A stretch of DNA of 64,000 nt from Spirochaetales bacterium (GTDB taxonomy: Bacteria > Spirochaetota > Spirochaetia > DSM-2461): contig JAQQAP010000011.1 in assembly GCA_028533045.1 (NCBI GenBank), positions 1 through 64,000 on the forward strand, given 5' to 3'. This document shows, one piece after another, positions 1 to 7,184 of this stretch. The notes under the pieces were generated by a model. That model was not told the origin of the DNA, ran no database searches, and saw nothing but the letters and a program-made list of their open reading frames with translations. A program made the position numbers and the translations under genes. Each line of letters opens with the position of its first letter. The stretch's first letter is position 1.

Positions 1-4
1 TCAT
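1..4 (-). CDS. start codon of a gene leaving the window
   Basis: On the minus strand an ATG at 4-2 is preceded by a strong GGAGG (13-9) with a 4-nt spacer, and the stop of the 139-aa membrane protein lies only about 70 nt upstream. This is probably the start of the next gene of the same minus-strand accessory cluster. Only the first codon is visible, so nothing can be said of the product. Confidence 0.35.
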
Positions 5-73
5 ACTTCCTCCCATCGTATGTTTTTGTCCATAAACAAATTATACAATGAGAGGAAGTTTTATAATAGTCCA

Positions 74-493
74 TTAAAACTCGAATTTCGGCCTAAGTAA
101 TAATAAATGTGGAACAAACAGTAGAGAAAGGAAGAACCCAAAAAAAACGACAAAAGCTTTTGCCCCAAGGCCCAAATCTCCCGTATTTAGCCTTAATAAA
201 AGGACACTAAAAAAAACGGTCATTATTATTGAAAAATAAAATAATCTTAAAACAATATAAGCTCTATTTAGTACTTCACCCTTAATCTCTTTTCTTTCTT
301 TTGTGTAAAGAAAAAATACTGATAACAATGAATAATTCATGAGTATCATAAATATACCAACAACATAAAGGAAGTAACTCCCTCTAGAAAATAGATAAAA
401 TGAAAAATAGGATTCAAGAATGAGAAAAAACAAAAGAAAAGGGATAATTATTTTCTTTCTTTCACTAGCTGTCCTCATCTTATTTCTATCCAT
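74..493 (-). CDS. small four-helix membrane protein, unknown
   Basis: A 139-aa protein that I do not recognise. Four hydrophobic stretches (about residues 15-35, 40-63, 79-102 and 111-134) predict four membrane helices with short polar loops and a basic N-terminus, so it should sit in the inner membrane. The first 19 nt overlap the end of the upstream lipoprotein gene, which suggests translational coupling; an internal ATG at 478 would give the tighter ATGA overlap. The DNA is much richer in A+T than the housekeeping genes to the right, as is the whole patch down to about 1786. Together with the Rhs fragment upstream it may belong to an Rhs tip/partner cassette, but no function can be assigned. 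Confidence 0.6.
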   Translation of the reverse strand: MDRNKMRTASERKKIIIPFLLFFLILESYFSFYLFSRGSYFLYVVGIFMILMNYSLLSVFFLYTKERKEIKGEVLNRAYIVLRLFYFSIIMTVFFSVLLLRLNTGDLGLGAKAFVVFFGFFLSLLFVPHLLLLRPKFEF

Positions 494-1026
494 TGAGTAT
501 TCTTTAAGATGTCAAGAATCTCCTTTTCAATACTTCTAAATAATGCTCTATTTTCATAATTGATAAAATCAACAATAAATGTCTCTTCTTTTGGATTAGA
601 AAAATAAAAGTCAGTATTACCGGATTCTAAACTATCCCCCACTATAGTACCTGTAAAGCTATTTAAAACATCATTCTTTTGGAGAGATCCTTCAACGTTA
701 ATCAATACATCTTTTACTAATTTAATTAATTTCTCTTTATCTTCTGAGGCTATTTCACTAATGAACTTTAAGGTCCGATCAAGGTTAACATACTCAAAAC
801 TCACGGTGTTATTACTTAAGTAAAACTTCCAGTAGAAATCTCTTTCATTCTTCCCATAACTGAAGATCAAGTTCTGATTATGAGTTAAATAGTCAGCTCC
901 TACTTCTCCTTGTTCATTAATAATCAAGTTATCGATTAAAAGAAGAACTTGCTCATTAATGTTTGCTCTACTACAAGAAGCAATAACTACAAGAGTAATC
1001 AAGAGCATATGAAATCTAATCTTCAA
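475..1026 (-). CDS. putative lipoprotein, unknown
   Basis: I chose the TTG at 1026 as start: it has a GGAG 8 nt upstream and gives a short basic N-terminus, a hydrophobic stretch and a lipobox ending I-A-S-C, a classic type II signal peptide. The longer open frame from 1095 runs antisense to nothing but overlaps the Rhs fragment and lacks a ribosome site. The mature part (about 165 aa) is hydrophilic, with no family I recognise. It starts 8 nt inside the end of the Rhs frame, so it is positioned as the next gene of that cassette. A role as a partner or immunity protein for the Rhs tip is possible from position alone; there is no sequence evidence for it. Confidence 0.6.
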   Translation of the reverse strand: MKIRFHMLLITLVVIASCSRANINEQVLLLIDNLIINEQGEVGADYLTHNQNLIFSYGKNERDFYWKFYLSNNTVSFEYVNLDRTLKFISEIASEDKEKLIKLVKDVLINVEGSLQKNDVLNSFTGTIVGDSLESGNTDFYFSNPKEETFIVDFINYENRALFRSIEKEILDILKNTQWIEIR

Positions 1027-1786
1027 TTTTTGAACTCCAAACATTTCCTGCGTCATCATATGTATATGATGACTCGATTTTTTCAGTATACGCATCGATT
1101 ATTTGATCATTTGCTGCGATTTGACTTTCGTTGGAAGCTAGCTCTGATCGTGGAGAAAATTTCTCATCCTGATATACGTCTTTAATCTCATCGAGAGCTG
1201 AAATCACATCTGTTAAATCGTTAACTGTCCCCTCCACCTGAAAAGGTGTTGTTGGATCTGTAAATAGAGACTTAATCGCTTCTCCAATTCCACCTAGCTT
1301 TAAACCATAAATAGCAAAAGCATTATTAAATCCAGCCTTTAGATATTTTTTAAAAACCCCTGATTCACCTGTTCGTTTTGAAAATCCTCCTATAAGAGCT
1401 GTAGGGTCTGAAATTCTTTTTTTGAGCGTTTCATTTCGTTCCTTCAAATCTTTATTCTCGTTCTTTAAAGAATATACAGTATCAATCCAATATTCATATT
1501 GTGCAGGATCAGCATAGTTTTTCCCATCTATGGTACTATCCAACTCTTTACCAGTAGGATCGTTATATTTAACAGGATTGTTACCACAATATGAATAAGG
1601 GTTCTGAGATTCAATAATATTGAATCCTTGAATCAACTCAAATGATTCATCCATGGGATTAATTAATGACCAGATGTTCGGATCAGAGCTAACCCACCTA
1701 GAAGCCACCGGATTCATATACCTTGCCGACATATAATACAACCCGGTCTCCTCATCATACTCCTTTGACGTAAAATAATACCCCCA
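1016..1786 (-). pseudogene. 5'-truncated Rhs-family protein (core end plus variable tip)
   Basis: The frame begins with the hallmark Rhs repeat-associated core (TSKEYDEETGLYYMSARYMNP, then RWVSSDP and the PYSYCGNNPV.YNDPTGKE segment), followed by about 180 residues of variable C-terminal tip with a coiled-coil stretch and a glycine-rich hydrophobic part. A full Rhs protein has a long YD-repeat shell upstream; none is present. The codons 5' of the core (1788-1843) translate the glnN terminator hairpin, so there is no promoter, ribosome site or proper start. This is therefore an orphan or displaced Rhs end, as produced by tip exchange. Whether the tip is a toxin domain cannot be told from sequence. 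The DNA is AT-rich relative to its right-hand neighbours. Confidence 0.75.
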
Positions 1787-1787
1787 C

Positions 1788-1819
1788 AAAAAAAGCCGCC
1801 CTCCCAACCGGAAAGCGGC
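1788..1819 (-). terminator. intrinsic terminator of glnN
   Basis: On the minus strand GCCGCTTTCC and GGAGGGCGGC form a 10-bp stem (including two G-T pairs) around a 5-nt loop, directly followed by seven T. It lies about 160 nt past the glnN stop, after the hairpin repeat at 1857-1980. The Rhs homology starts immediately beyond the T-run. Confidence 0.85.
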
Positions 1820-1856
1820 CTTCTCAACGCGTAGAAACAACATCCCCAGCGCTGCA

Positions 1857-1980
1857 TTGAATGCTGCAGATCGTGCCAGAGGTTAGGCGGGCCAAAGTTC
1901 TGAACCCGCAGTGTACGAAAGTACATGAGGACTCAGGTTCTTAGCCCAACGACGCCCCTGGTGCTAGATGCAGCGTTCAA
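1857..1980 (+). repeat. structured hairpin repeat, copy A
   Basis: A 124-bp near-palindrome with its ends at TTGAA/TTCAA and an apical stem TGTAC-GAAA-GTACA (1912-1925). A second copy lies at 45847-45960. Shared between the two are the apical stem, its flanking internal loop CCGCAG/TGAGGA, a CTGA/TCAG stem, an internal loop ending GTT on the 3' side, and a lower GTGCC/GGTGC stem containing tandem G-T/T-G pairs. Those wobbles only make pairs when the plus strand is read, so the plus strand is the likely structured strand. The element starts at the base right after the glnN stop codon. Nature unknown: it could be a noncoding RNA, a REP-like mobile hairpin or a 3'-end element. Confidence 0.8.
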
Positions 1981-4098
1981 TTACATGGTGAAAAGGAGAT
2001 CTTCATAAGAGGGGAACGGCCAAGTCAGCTTGTCGCTGATCTTTTCAAGACCATCACCGAACTCTCGAACCTTAGCCATGGCGGGGATTACATCGTTAAG
2101 GAAGCTGGAAGCAGCCTTAAGAGCATCCTCTTCAATAGCCAGAGCCTTGGCGTTGGCAGCCTTGAGCTCTTTAACGGCACCAAGAAGTCCTTCCATACCT
2201 TCGCTCAGAGCCTTAACCTGGGCTTCCTGTGCGGGAACCTTGAGGCCAAGAGCCTTCTGGTCAGCCACGGAAGTAGCCAGTTCGCTGGCGTAAGCGCTTA
2301 CGGCGGGGAAAATCAGTCTTTCAGCCATTTCGGTGGTTACACCGGCTTCAATGTTGAGTCTCATGCAGTACTCTTCAAGGTAAACTTCGTAGCGGGACTC
2401 AAGTTCTTCCTTGGTGAATACGCCGTGCTTGCCAAACAGGGCAACGCTGGCATCGCTGATGAGTTCGGGAACAGAAACGACAGTGTTCTTCAGATTGGGG
2501 AGGCCTCTCTTTTCAGCTTCAACAACCCATTCGTCGGAGTAACCGTTACCGTTGAAAACGATTCTGTCGTGAGCCTTGTAGGTGTCCACAACGATCTTCT
2601 GGATTTCGGCGTTCACATCGGAAGCTTTTTCCAGTCTGTCGGCGAACTCACCCAGAATGTCGGCTACACCGGTGTTGATAACAACGTTGGGACCGGCCAG
2701 AGACTGGCTGGAACCTACCATTCTGAACTCGAACCGGTTACCGGTGAAGGCAAAGGGAGAAGTTCTGTTTCTGTCGGTGTTGTCCTTGGGCAGCTTGGGC
2801 AGGTGGCTGGCACCGAGCTCAATCTTTTCTCCGCCCATGGAGGGAACGGGCTTACCGGCGGCAAGACAGTCCATAACCTCTTTCAGCTGGGTACCCAGGA
2901 AGATAGAGATGATGGCGGGGGGCGCTTCGTTAGCTCCGAGTCTGTGGTCGTTGGAAACGCTGGAAGCGGACATCTTGAGCAGGGGAGCGTATACGTCAAC
3001 CGCCTTGATGATAGCGCTGAGCATTACCATGAACTGGGCGTTTTCCTGGGGGTTTTCACCGGGGCTCAGCAGGTTAATGCCGTCGTCGGTTCCCATGGAC
3101 CAGTTGTTATGTTTACCGTTACCGTTAACACCGGCAAAGGGTTTTTCGTGAATCAGACAAACCAGGTCGTGTCTATCGGCTACTTTCTTGAGCATTTCCA
3201 TAACCAGCTGGTTAGAGTCGGAAGCTACGTTGGAAGTAGAGTAGATAGGAGCGATTTCGAACTGGTTGGGAGCTACTTCGTTGTGCTGAGTCTTGGCGGA
3301 AATGCCCAGTCTCCACAATTCGTAGTTAAGTTCTCTCATGAAGTCGGCAACTCTTTCCTTAATGGCACCAAAGTAGTGGTCGTCCATTTCCTGTCCCTTA
3401 GCGGACATGGTACCAAAACAGGCACGTCCGGTCAGCTTAAGGTCAGGTCTCTGCATGAAGAGTTCCTTGTCTACCAGGAAGTATTCCTGCTCGGGACCAA
3501 CCAGAGAAGTTACTCTCTTGCTGGTGGTGTTACCCAAAGCCTTGAGTACTCGCATAGCCTGCTTGTTAAGAGCTTCCATGGAACGGAGAAGGGGAACTTT
3601 CTTATCCAGAGCTTCACCGGTGTAGGAAATAAAACCGGTGGGGATACAAAGGGTCAGGCCGGAAGCGTCCTGTTTAAGGAACGCGGGGCTGTTGATGTCC
3701 CAGGCAGTATAACCGCGGGCTTCGAAGGTTGCTCGAATACCACCGTTGGGGAAGGAAGACGCATCGGGCTCACCCTGAATGAGTTCCTTACCGGAAAATT
3801 CCATGATAACCGTACCGTCATCGGAGGGGGAGATAAAAGAGTCGTGTTTCTCCGCCGTAAGACCGGTCAGGGGCTGGAACCAGTGAGTGTAGTGGGTCGC
3901 GCCCTTCTCAATAGCCCAATCTTTCATGGCGCTGGCAACAACTTCGGCAATTTCCAAAGTCAGCTCAGCTTCACCGGCCTGAACAACTTTCAGAGCCTTG
4001 TAAATATTTTTGGGCAGACGAGCCTTCATTGTGGCGTCGTTAAAACAACTCTCTCCGTAAAGATCTTCTACGGGAGTCTGTGCGAAATCAATCGACAT
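1981..4098 (-). CDS. glnN: glutamine synthetase type III
   Basis: Makes glutamine from glutamate, ammonium and ATP in the cytoplasm. At 705 aa it has the length of the GSIII class (about 700-730 aa) rather than GSI or GSII (about 450 and 370). GSIII features are visible: the N-terminal segment with THWFQPLTG, the [10 protein letters not shown] metal-site segment, the [13 protein letters not shown] segment, and the [16 protein letters not shown] and [17 protein letters not shown] motifs. The start is set by GGAG about 8 nt upstream. A sigma-54 promoter (4169-4184) precedes it with a leader of about 60 nt, so expression should follow nitrogen supply through an activator such as the one encoded at 8767. 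A 124-bp hairpin repeat and an intrinsic terminator follow the stop. It is separated from glnK-amtB by the nucleotidase gene. Confidence 0.95.
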   Translation of the reverse strand: MSIDFAQTPVEDLYGESCFNDATMKARLPKNIYKALKVVQAGEAELTLEIAEVVASAMKDWAIEKGATHYTHWFQPLTGLTAEKHDSFISPSDDGTVIMEFSGKELIQGEPDASSFPNGGIRATFEARGYTAWDINSPAFLKQDASGLTLCIPTGFISYTGEALDKKVPLLRSMEALNKQAMRVLKALGNTTSKRVTSLVGPEQEYFLVDKELFMQRPDLKLTGRACFGTMSAKGQEMDDHYFGAIKERVADFMRELNYELWRLGISAKTQHNEVAPNQFEIAPIYSTSNVASDSNQLVMEMLKKVADRHDLVCLIHEKPFAGVNGNGKHNNWSMGTDDGINLLSPGENPQENAQFMVMLSAIIKAVDVYAPLLKMSASSVSNDHRLGANEAPPAIISIFLGTQLKEVMDCLAAGKPVPSMGGEKIELGASHLPKLPKDNTDRNRTSPFAFTGNRFEFRMVGSSQSLAGPNVVINTGVADILGEFADRLEKASDVNAEIQKIVVDTYKAHDRIVFNGNGYSDEWVVEAEKRGLPNLKNTVVSVPELISDASVALFGKHGVFTKEELESRYEVYLEEYCMRLNIEAGVTTEMAERLIFPAVSAYASELATSVADQKALGLKVPAQEAQVKALSEGMEGLLGAVKELKAANAKALAIEEDALKAASSFLNDVIPAMAKVREFGDGLEKISDKLTWPFPSYEDLLFTM

Positions 4099-4168
4099 AT
4101 ACTATCTCCTATTACATATTAATATACCGTATGGGCTTTCCCGTCGCTGGGAAACTACAAGTATTATA

Positions 4169-4184
4169 TGCAAAAAATATGCCA
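4169..4184 (-). promoter_or_regulatory. sigma-54 promoter of glnN
   Basis: The minus strand reads TGGCAT, 5 nt, TTGCA: the -24 GG and -12 GC have canonical spacing. Predicted transcription start is near 4158, about 60 nt before the glnN ATG. The match is close to the TGGCAC-N5-TTGCA consensus, and nitrogen control of glutamine synthetase by sigma-54 is well established in other bacteria. Confidence 0.85.
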
Positions 4185-4193
4185 ATGGAAAGG

Positions 4194-4277
4194 GGGGGAG
4201 GCCTCCCCCTCGGCTCCAATGGGCTCTTCCTGCCCTCTGGCCCGGTTTCGTCCCCTTCACCGGTCGGGCAGGGCCCA
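4194..4277 (-). promoter_or_regulatory. perfect 16-bp palindrome and larger inverted repeat upstream of glnN
   Basis: GGGGGAGGCCTCCCCC at 4194-4209 is a perfect palindrome ending 10 bp upstream of the -24 element. Next to it lies a nested inverted repeat: TGGGC/GCCCA (4220-4224/4273-4277), CTGCCC/GGGCAG (4230-4235/4266-4271) and CCGG/CCGG (4242-4245/4260-4263). Both are upstream of the predicted transcript, so they are more likely protein-binding or cruciform DNA than leader RNA. The rest of 4278-4378 shows nothing clear apart from a TCTACC/GGTAGGA inverted pair near 4299-4335. Confidence 0.45.
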
Positions 4278-4378
4278 TTTGCACCTACCCCCTCTTTTCT
4301 ACCAAAATGTACAATGTCTACAATACGGTAGGAAAACCATAGTTGATGATACGGGAATGTAACTAATTACAGAAAGGT

Positions 4379-4423
4379 ACAAAAGAGAAAGCGCCCCACC
4401 CGAGCTGTGCGGGAGGGGCGCTT
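4379..4423 (-). terminator. intrinsic terminator of the 5'-nucleotidase gene
   Basis: AAGCGCCCC (4389-4397) pairs with GGGGCGCTT (4415-4423); on the minus strand the hairpin runs into TTTCTCTTTTG. It lies 24 nt beyond the nucleotidase stop. Confidence 0.75.
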
Positions 4424-4446
4424 GAAACAGGAGGTGAAACCCTGTT

Positions 4447-6447
4447 CTAGTACATGATTCTCATATCTTCGCTTCGGTCGGTCTCTTCAATGGAAAAGGC
4501 GTCCGCTGTCGTGGCGTGGAATGCCATGAGGTACTCGGCCAGAGCGTCCTGTTCGCCGCCGGTGTAGCTGAATGAGCTGTTTTTGCCGGGGTCGGCGGAA
4601 AGGTTTTCGTCGGGGAAATCGGTCTCTTCCCCGTAGCCCTTGCCATCGTAAAGGTTACGTCTGTCGCTGTTGCTCAGTTTGTCGTAGGGGTAGCCGTCAC
4701 CGCCGCCGGCCAGGTAGTTAAGAGTTACCAGGCGGAAGGTTCGGTTCGCATCGCCCTGGAGAGCGCCGTCGGCCACAACCGTATCCTTAACAGAACCATC
4801 GGCGTTAAGAACATCCAGGCTTACCAGACGGCTGCCTGCTTCTTTGGAAGCGTCAAAGCTAAGTTTCATACCGGCCACCTGGGGAAACTTACCGGGAGTC
4901 GCCCCTTCGGCGGTTTCGCTAATAGCGTGCTCAAGGAGCATCACCAGTTCTTCCGCTGTGGCGGTTAGGGTACAAAGGCCGTTGTCAAAACGGAGGGTAG
5001 CTTTGAGGTGTCCTTCGGAAACACCGCCGCCAATGGGAGCGTTGTAAACCGCTTCGGAGTAGTCGGTGGAACCGGGGGGAACCACGGCGGAACCGATTTC
5101 GGTACGAATACCGCCGCCGTTCTTGATGGAAAGGTCAACGGGAGTCTGTCCCATGAGGTTGGCGTACCAGAGATTGGCGTCGGCAGTCAGGTCACCCAGG
5201 TTGGTCTCCTGAGTTCTTACCTGGGAACGGCGACCGTCAAGGTAGACATCGGTATAACCCAGGACATTACCGAACTGAGCTTCGATTACGGTGGCGATAG
5301 CTTCCTGTACGGCCACAACTCTTTCGTCGGGAGTTCCCCCCAGTTCGGCGGCCATTTCGGGAGTAGCGGCGTATACCCCGTTAACTTTTTTATCCAGGTC
5401 TTTGATAACCACATAGCCCTTTTCGTCAAAGGAAACCACCAGGCGGCCCAGGTACTTGTAATCTCCGTCTACGTTAACAACAAGGATAGGCTTGTCGTCG
5501 GCGGAAGCGGTGCTATAGGGATAGTTCATTTCGAACTTGTTGTCACCGCCGTAAAGGGTGTCTGTTTTATCTCCCATGCGGGTGTTGGAACCGCCGGCCA
5601 CAATAACGTCCACGTCGGTGAGCATTTCGGCCAGGGCCATTTCTATCTGGATCTGCTGCATATGGGCGAGAAGGATGATTTTATTGATGCCCATGGCGGT
5701 TAGAGCGTCAACGGACTTCTGGATCTCTGCGGCCAGGCCTTCGATGGAGTCGTCCTCGGGTAATACGGTAATACCTGCGGTGCTGGTGATTACGTCCAGG
5801 GTAGGAGTGGAGGCTCCCACAAGGCCGATTTTTTCACCGTTCACTTCCGTATAAGTATAAGCGGCGACTTTGCCCTTGAGCTCGTCGGCGGAGAGGCCGT
5901 TTTCGCCCATCATTTTGCTGGTGTCCCCGTCGGTGCTCCAGTCCAGGTTAGCCGAGAGGTAGGGAAACTGTGAACCGGGGAACTCAATACCGTTCTTCGA
6001 TTCAATCTGGCAGGCATCGGCGAATTCTCCGGGGCCTGCGTCCAGGTCATGGTTACCCATGGCGGAAGCCTTAACGTTAAAATAGTTCATAAAAGCGATA
6101 TCGGCATGACCCGGCTCGTTGGAACCGGTTACGGCCCGTACGGCGCTCTGTTCGGCAGCGTAGAAACGGGGCCCGGGAATCAGGTTGTCCCCGGAGCTTA
6201 CTACCAGAGTGGAGTCGCTGTAGGAGGCGTCGTTCTGAAAGGCGTTAACCAGAGCGGAAAAGTCATCCACCGCGTCCATGGCAATCTCTTCGTTTCCGTC
6301 AATGTCGGCAAAGTGGAGCAGCTGAAGGGTATATACCGCTTCGCCCGCTTTGTAGGAACTTGTTTTACCCTTGTTAGGGGTTTGGCAAGCCAGGAGCAAG
6401 AGGGCGGCCATGGCGGCCAGCCCCAGACTCAAAATTTTCTTTTTCAT
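4447..6447 (-). CDS. 5'-nucleotidase/UshA-family lipoprotein
   Basis: A secreted metallophosphoesterase that probably dephosphorylates nucleotides or similar esters outside the inner membrane. The 666-aa protein has a signal peptide with lipobox LLAC at residue 21, so it is lipid-anchored. The N-terminal metallophosphatase domain shows LLHFADIDGN and GNHDLDAGPGEF. The C-terminal 5'-nucleotidase domain shows the substrate-loop segment NGGGIRTEIG and the LNYLAGGGDGYPYDK segment typical of UshA/NT5E proteins. The start is supported by GAGGAG 6 nt upstream. It is transcribed alone toward glnN and ends in its own terminator. The exact substrate cannot be read from sequence. The neighbouring nitrogen genes may mean only that purine or nucleoside salvage is useful under the same conditions. 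Confidence 0.9.
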   Translation of the reverse strand: MKKKILSLGLAAMAALLLLACQTPNKGKTSSYKAGEAVYTLQLLHFADIDGNEEIAMDAVDDFSALVNAFQNDASYSDSTLVVSSGDNLIPGPRFYAAEQSAVRAVTGSNEPGHADIAFMNYFNVKASAMGNHDLDAGPGEFADACQIESKNGIEFPGSQFPYLSANLDWSTDGDTSKMMGENGLSADELKGKVAAYTYTEVNGEKIGLVGASTPTLDVITSTAGITVLPEDDSIEGLAAEIQKSVDALTAMGINKIILLAHMQQIQIEMALAEMLTDVDVIVAGGSNTRMGDKTDTLYGGDNKFEMNYPYSTASADDKPILVVNVDGDYKYLGRLVVSFDEKGYVVIKDLDKKVNGVYAATPEMAAELGGTPDERVVAVQEAIATVIEAQFGNVLGYTDVYLDGRRSQVRTQETNLGDLTADANLWYANLMGQTPVDLSIKNGGGIRTEIGSAVVPPGSTDYSEAVYNAPIGGGVSEGHLKATLRFDNGLCTLTATAEELVMLLEHAISETAEGATPGKFPQVAGMKLSFDASKEAGSRLVSLDVLNADGSVKDTVVADGALQGDANRTFRLVTLNYLAGGGDGYPYDKLSNSDRRNLYDGKGYGEETDFPDENLSADPGKNSSFSYTGGEQDALAEYLMAFHATTADAFSIEETDRSEDMRIMY

Positions 6448-6600
6448 GTAATCTCCTCATATTTTTGTTAAAGGGAATAATAAAACCCGTACCTTGTAAT
6501 GTAAGATTATTTCTCTTTCAAATCCAGTGATTTTTAGTGAAAAGTTAGAAAATCGTGAGGTGTATTTCTAAATTATTTCCTATGCGATAGGGATAGTAGG

Positions 6601-6714
6601 GGCCGGGGGAGTGTGGCTTGCGAAGCAAACGCACGGACAAGGGTCGCCGCCGGAGGCGGGGACGGAACCCCCGAATAGCCCGGGGGCGGGCCGGAGGCTC
6701 GGCCATCGCCCCTC
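6601..6714. repeat. GC-rich three-hairpin element
   Basis: The 380-nt gap between the nucleotidase start and the glnK stop contains a GC-rich block unlike its AT-rich flanks. CGGGGG (6604-6609) pairs with CCCCCG (6668-6673) and encloses two hairpins: GTGTG/CGCAC with TTGC-GAA-GCAA inside (6611-6634), and CCGCC-GGA-GGCGG closed by GTC/GAC (6643-6663). A third hairpin follows (GGGGCG/CGCCCC closing GGCCG/CGGCC, 6682-6712). It could be a structured RNA or an extragenic palindromic repeat; no coding frame fits. The flanks 6448-6600 and 6715-6762 show nothing clear beyond AT-rich promoter-like sequence. Confidence 0.6.
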
Positions 6715-6762
6715 TGAACTGCCGGTGACTATTATCTGTCTTCCTTAATTGGGTGTTTGTAT

Positions 6763-6793
6763 AAAAAAAGGAGGACCCTGAACGGGCCCTCCC
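6763..6793 (-). terminator. intrinsic terminator of amtB-glnK
   Basis: On the minus strand a GGGAGGGCCC/GGGTCCTCC hairpin is followed by seven T. It lies 36 nt past the glnK stop. Confidence 0.85.
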
Positions 6794-6828
6794 AATGGTT
6801 AGGTTGGTATTAAAATTGTTTTTTAGGT

Positions 6829-7170
6829 TTAGCCGATAGCGCCTTCGCCTTTTTCTCCGCTTCTGATTCGGATGGTTTCTTCGATGGGAAGGATAAAAAT
6901 CTTTCCGTCTCCGATTTCTCCAGAGCGGGCTCCGCGGATGATCGCTTCTACTGTTTTGTCCACGAAGGCGGCGTTAACAGCAATTTCAATGCGGATTTTC
7001 TTAAGCAGGTTTACTTCCACTTCTACCCCTCGGTAGGTTTCGGTATAACCCATCTGCTGGCCGCATCCCATGGCGTTGGTTACGGACATTTTGTAAACTT
7101 CTTCCTTGTACAGCTCCTGTTTAACAGCGTTAAGCTTGTCGGGCTGAATGTATGCTACGATAAGTTTCAT
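6829..7170 (-). CDS. glnK: nitrogen regulatory protein PII (GlnK)
   Basis: A small trimeric signal protein that senses 2-oxoglutarate, ATP and ADP, and normally plugs AmtB when ammonium is plentiful. At 113 aa it has the full PII length, with the conserved C-terminal blocks ARSGEIGDGKIFILP and EETIRIRSGEKGEGAIG. The T-loop reads ETYRGVEVEV: the tyrosine at position 46 of the family is kept, but Tyr51, the uridylylation site of enteric PII, is replaced by Val. Regulation is therefore probably by direct effector binding or another modification. It is 14 nt downstream of amtB on the same strand and shares its sigma-54 promoter, the classic amtB-glnK pair in reversed order. The terminator follows at 6763-6793. 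Confidence 0.95.
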   Translation of the reverse strand: MKLIVAYIQPDKLNAVKQELYKEEVYKMSVTNAMGCGQQMGYTETYRGVEVEVNLLKKIRIEIAVNAAFVDKTVEAIIRGARSGEIGDGKIFILPIEETIRIRSGEKGEGAIG

Positions 7171-7184
7171 TCTTTTCTCTCTCC

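Noticed and set aside
1921..1940. MS2-type coat-protein hairpin
   Set aside because: The ACATGAGGA string matches by chance; the required stem partner is absent and the base pairing differs.
1857..1980. Integron attC site
   Set aside because: Copy A contains GTTAGGC and GCCCAAC and follows a stop codon, but the box order is reversed relative to attC, copy B lacks both boxes, and no integrase is present.
2425..4122. Long plus-strand frame opposite glnN
   Set aside because: It mirrors the codon pattern of glnN on the other strand; no family resemblance and no ribosome site. The same holds for 10405-11376, 28819-29841 and other long antisense frames.
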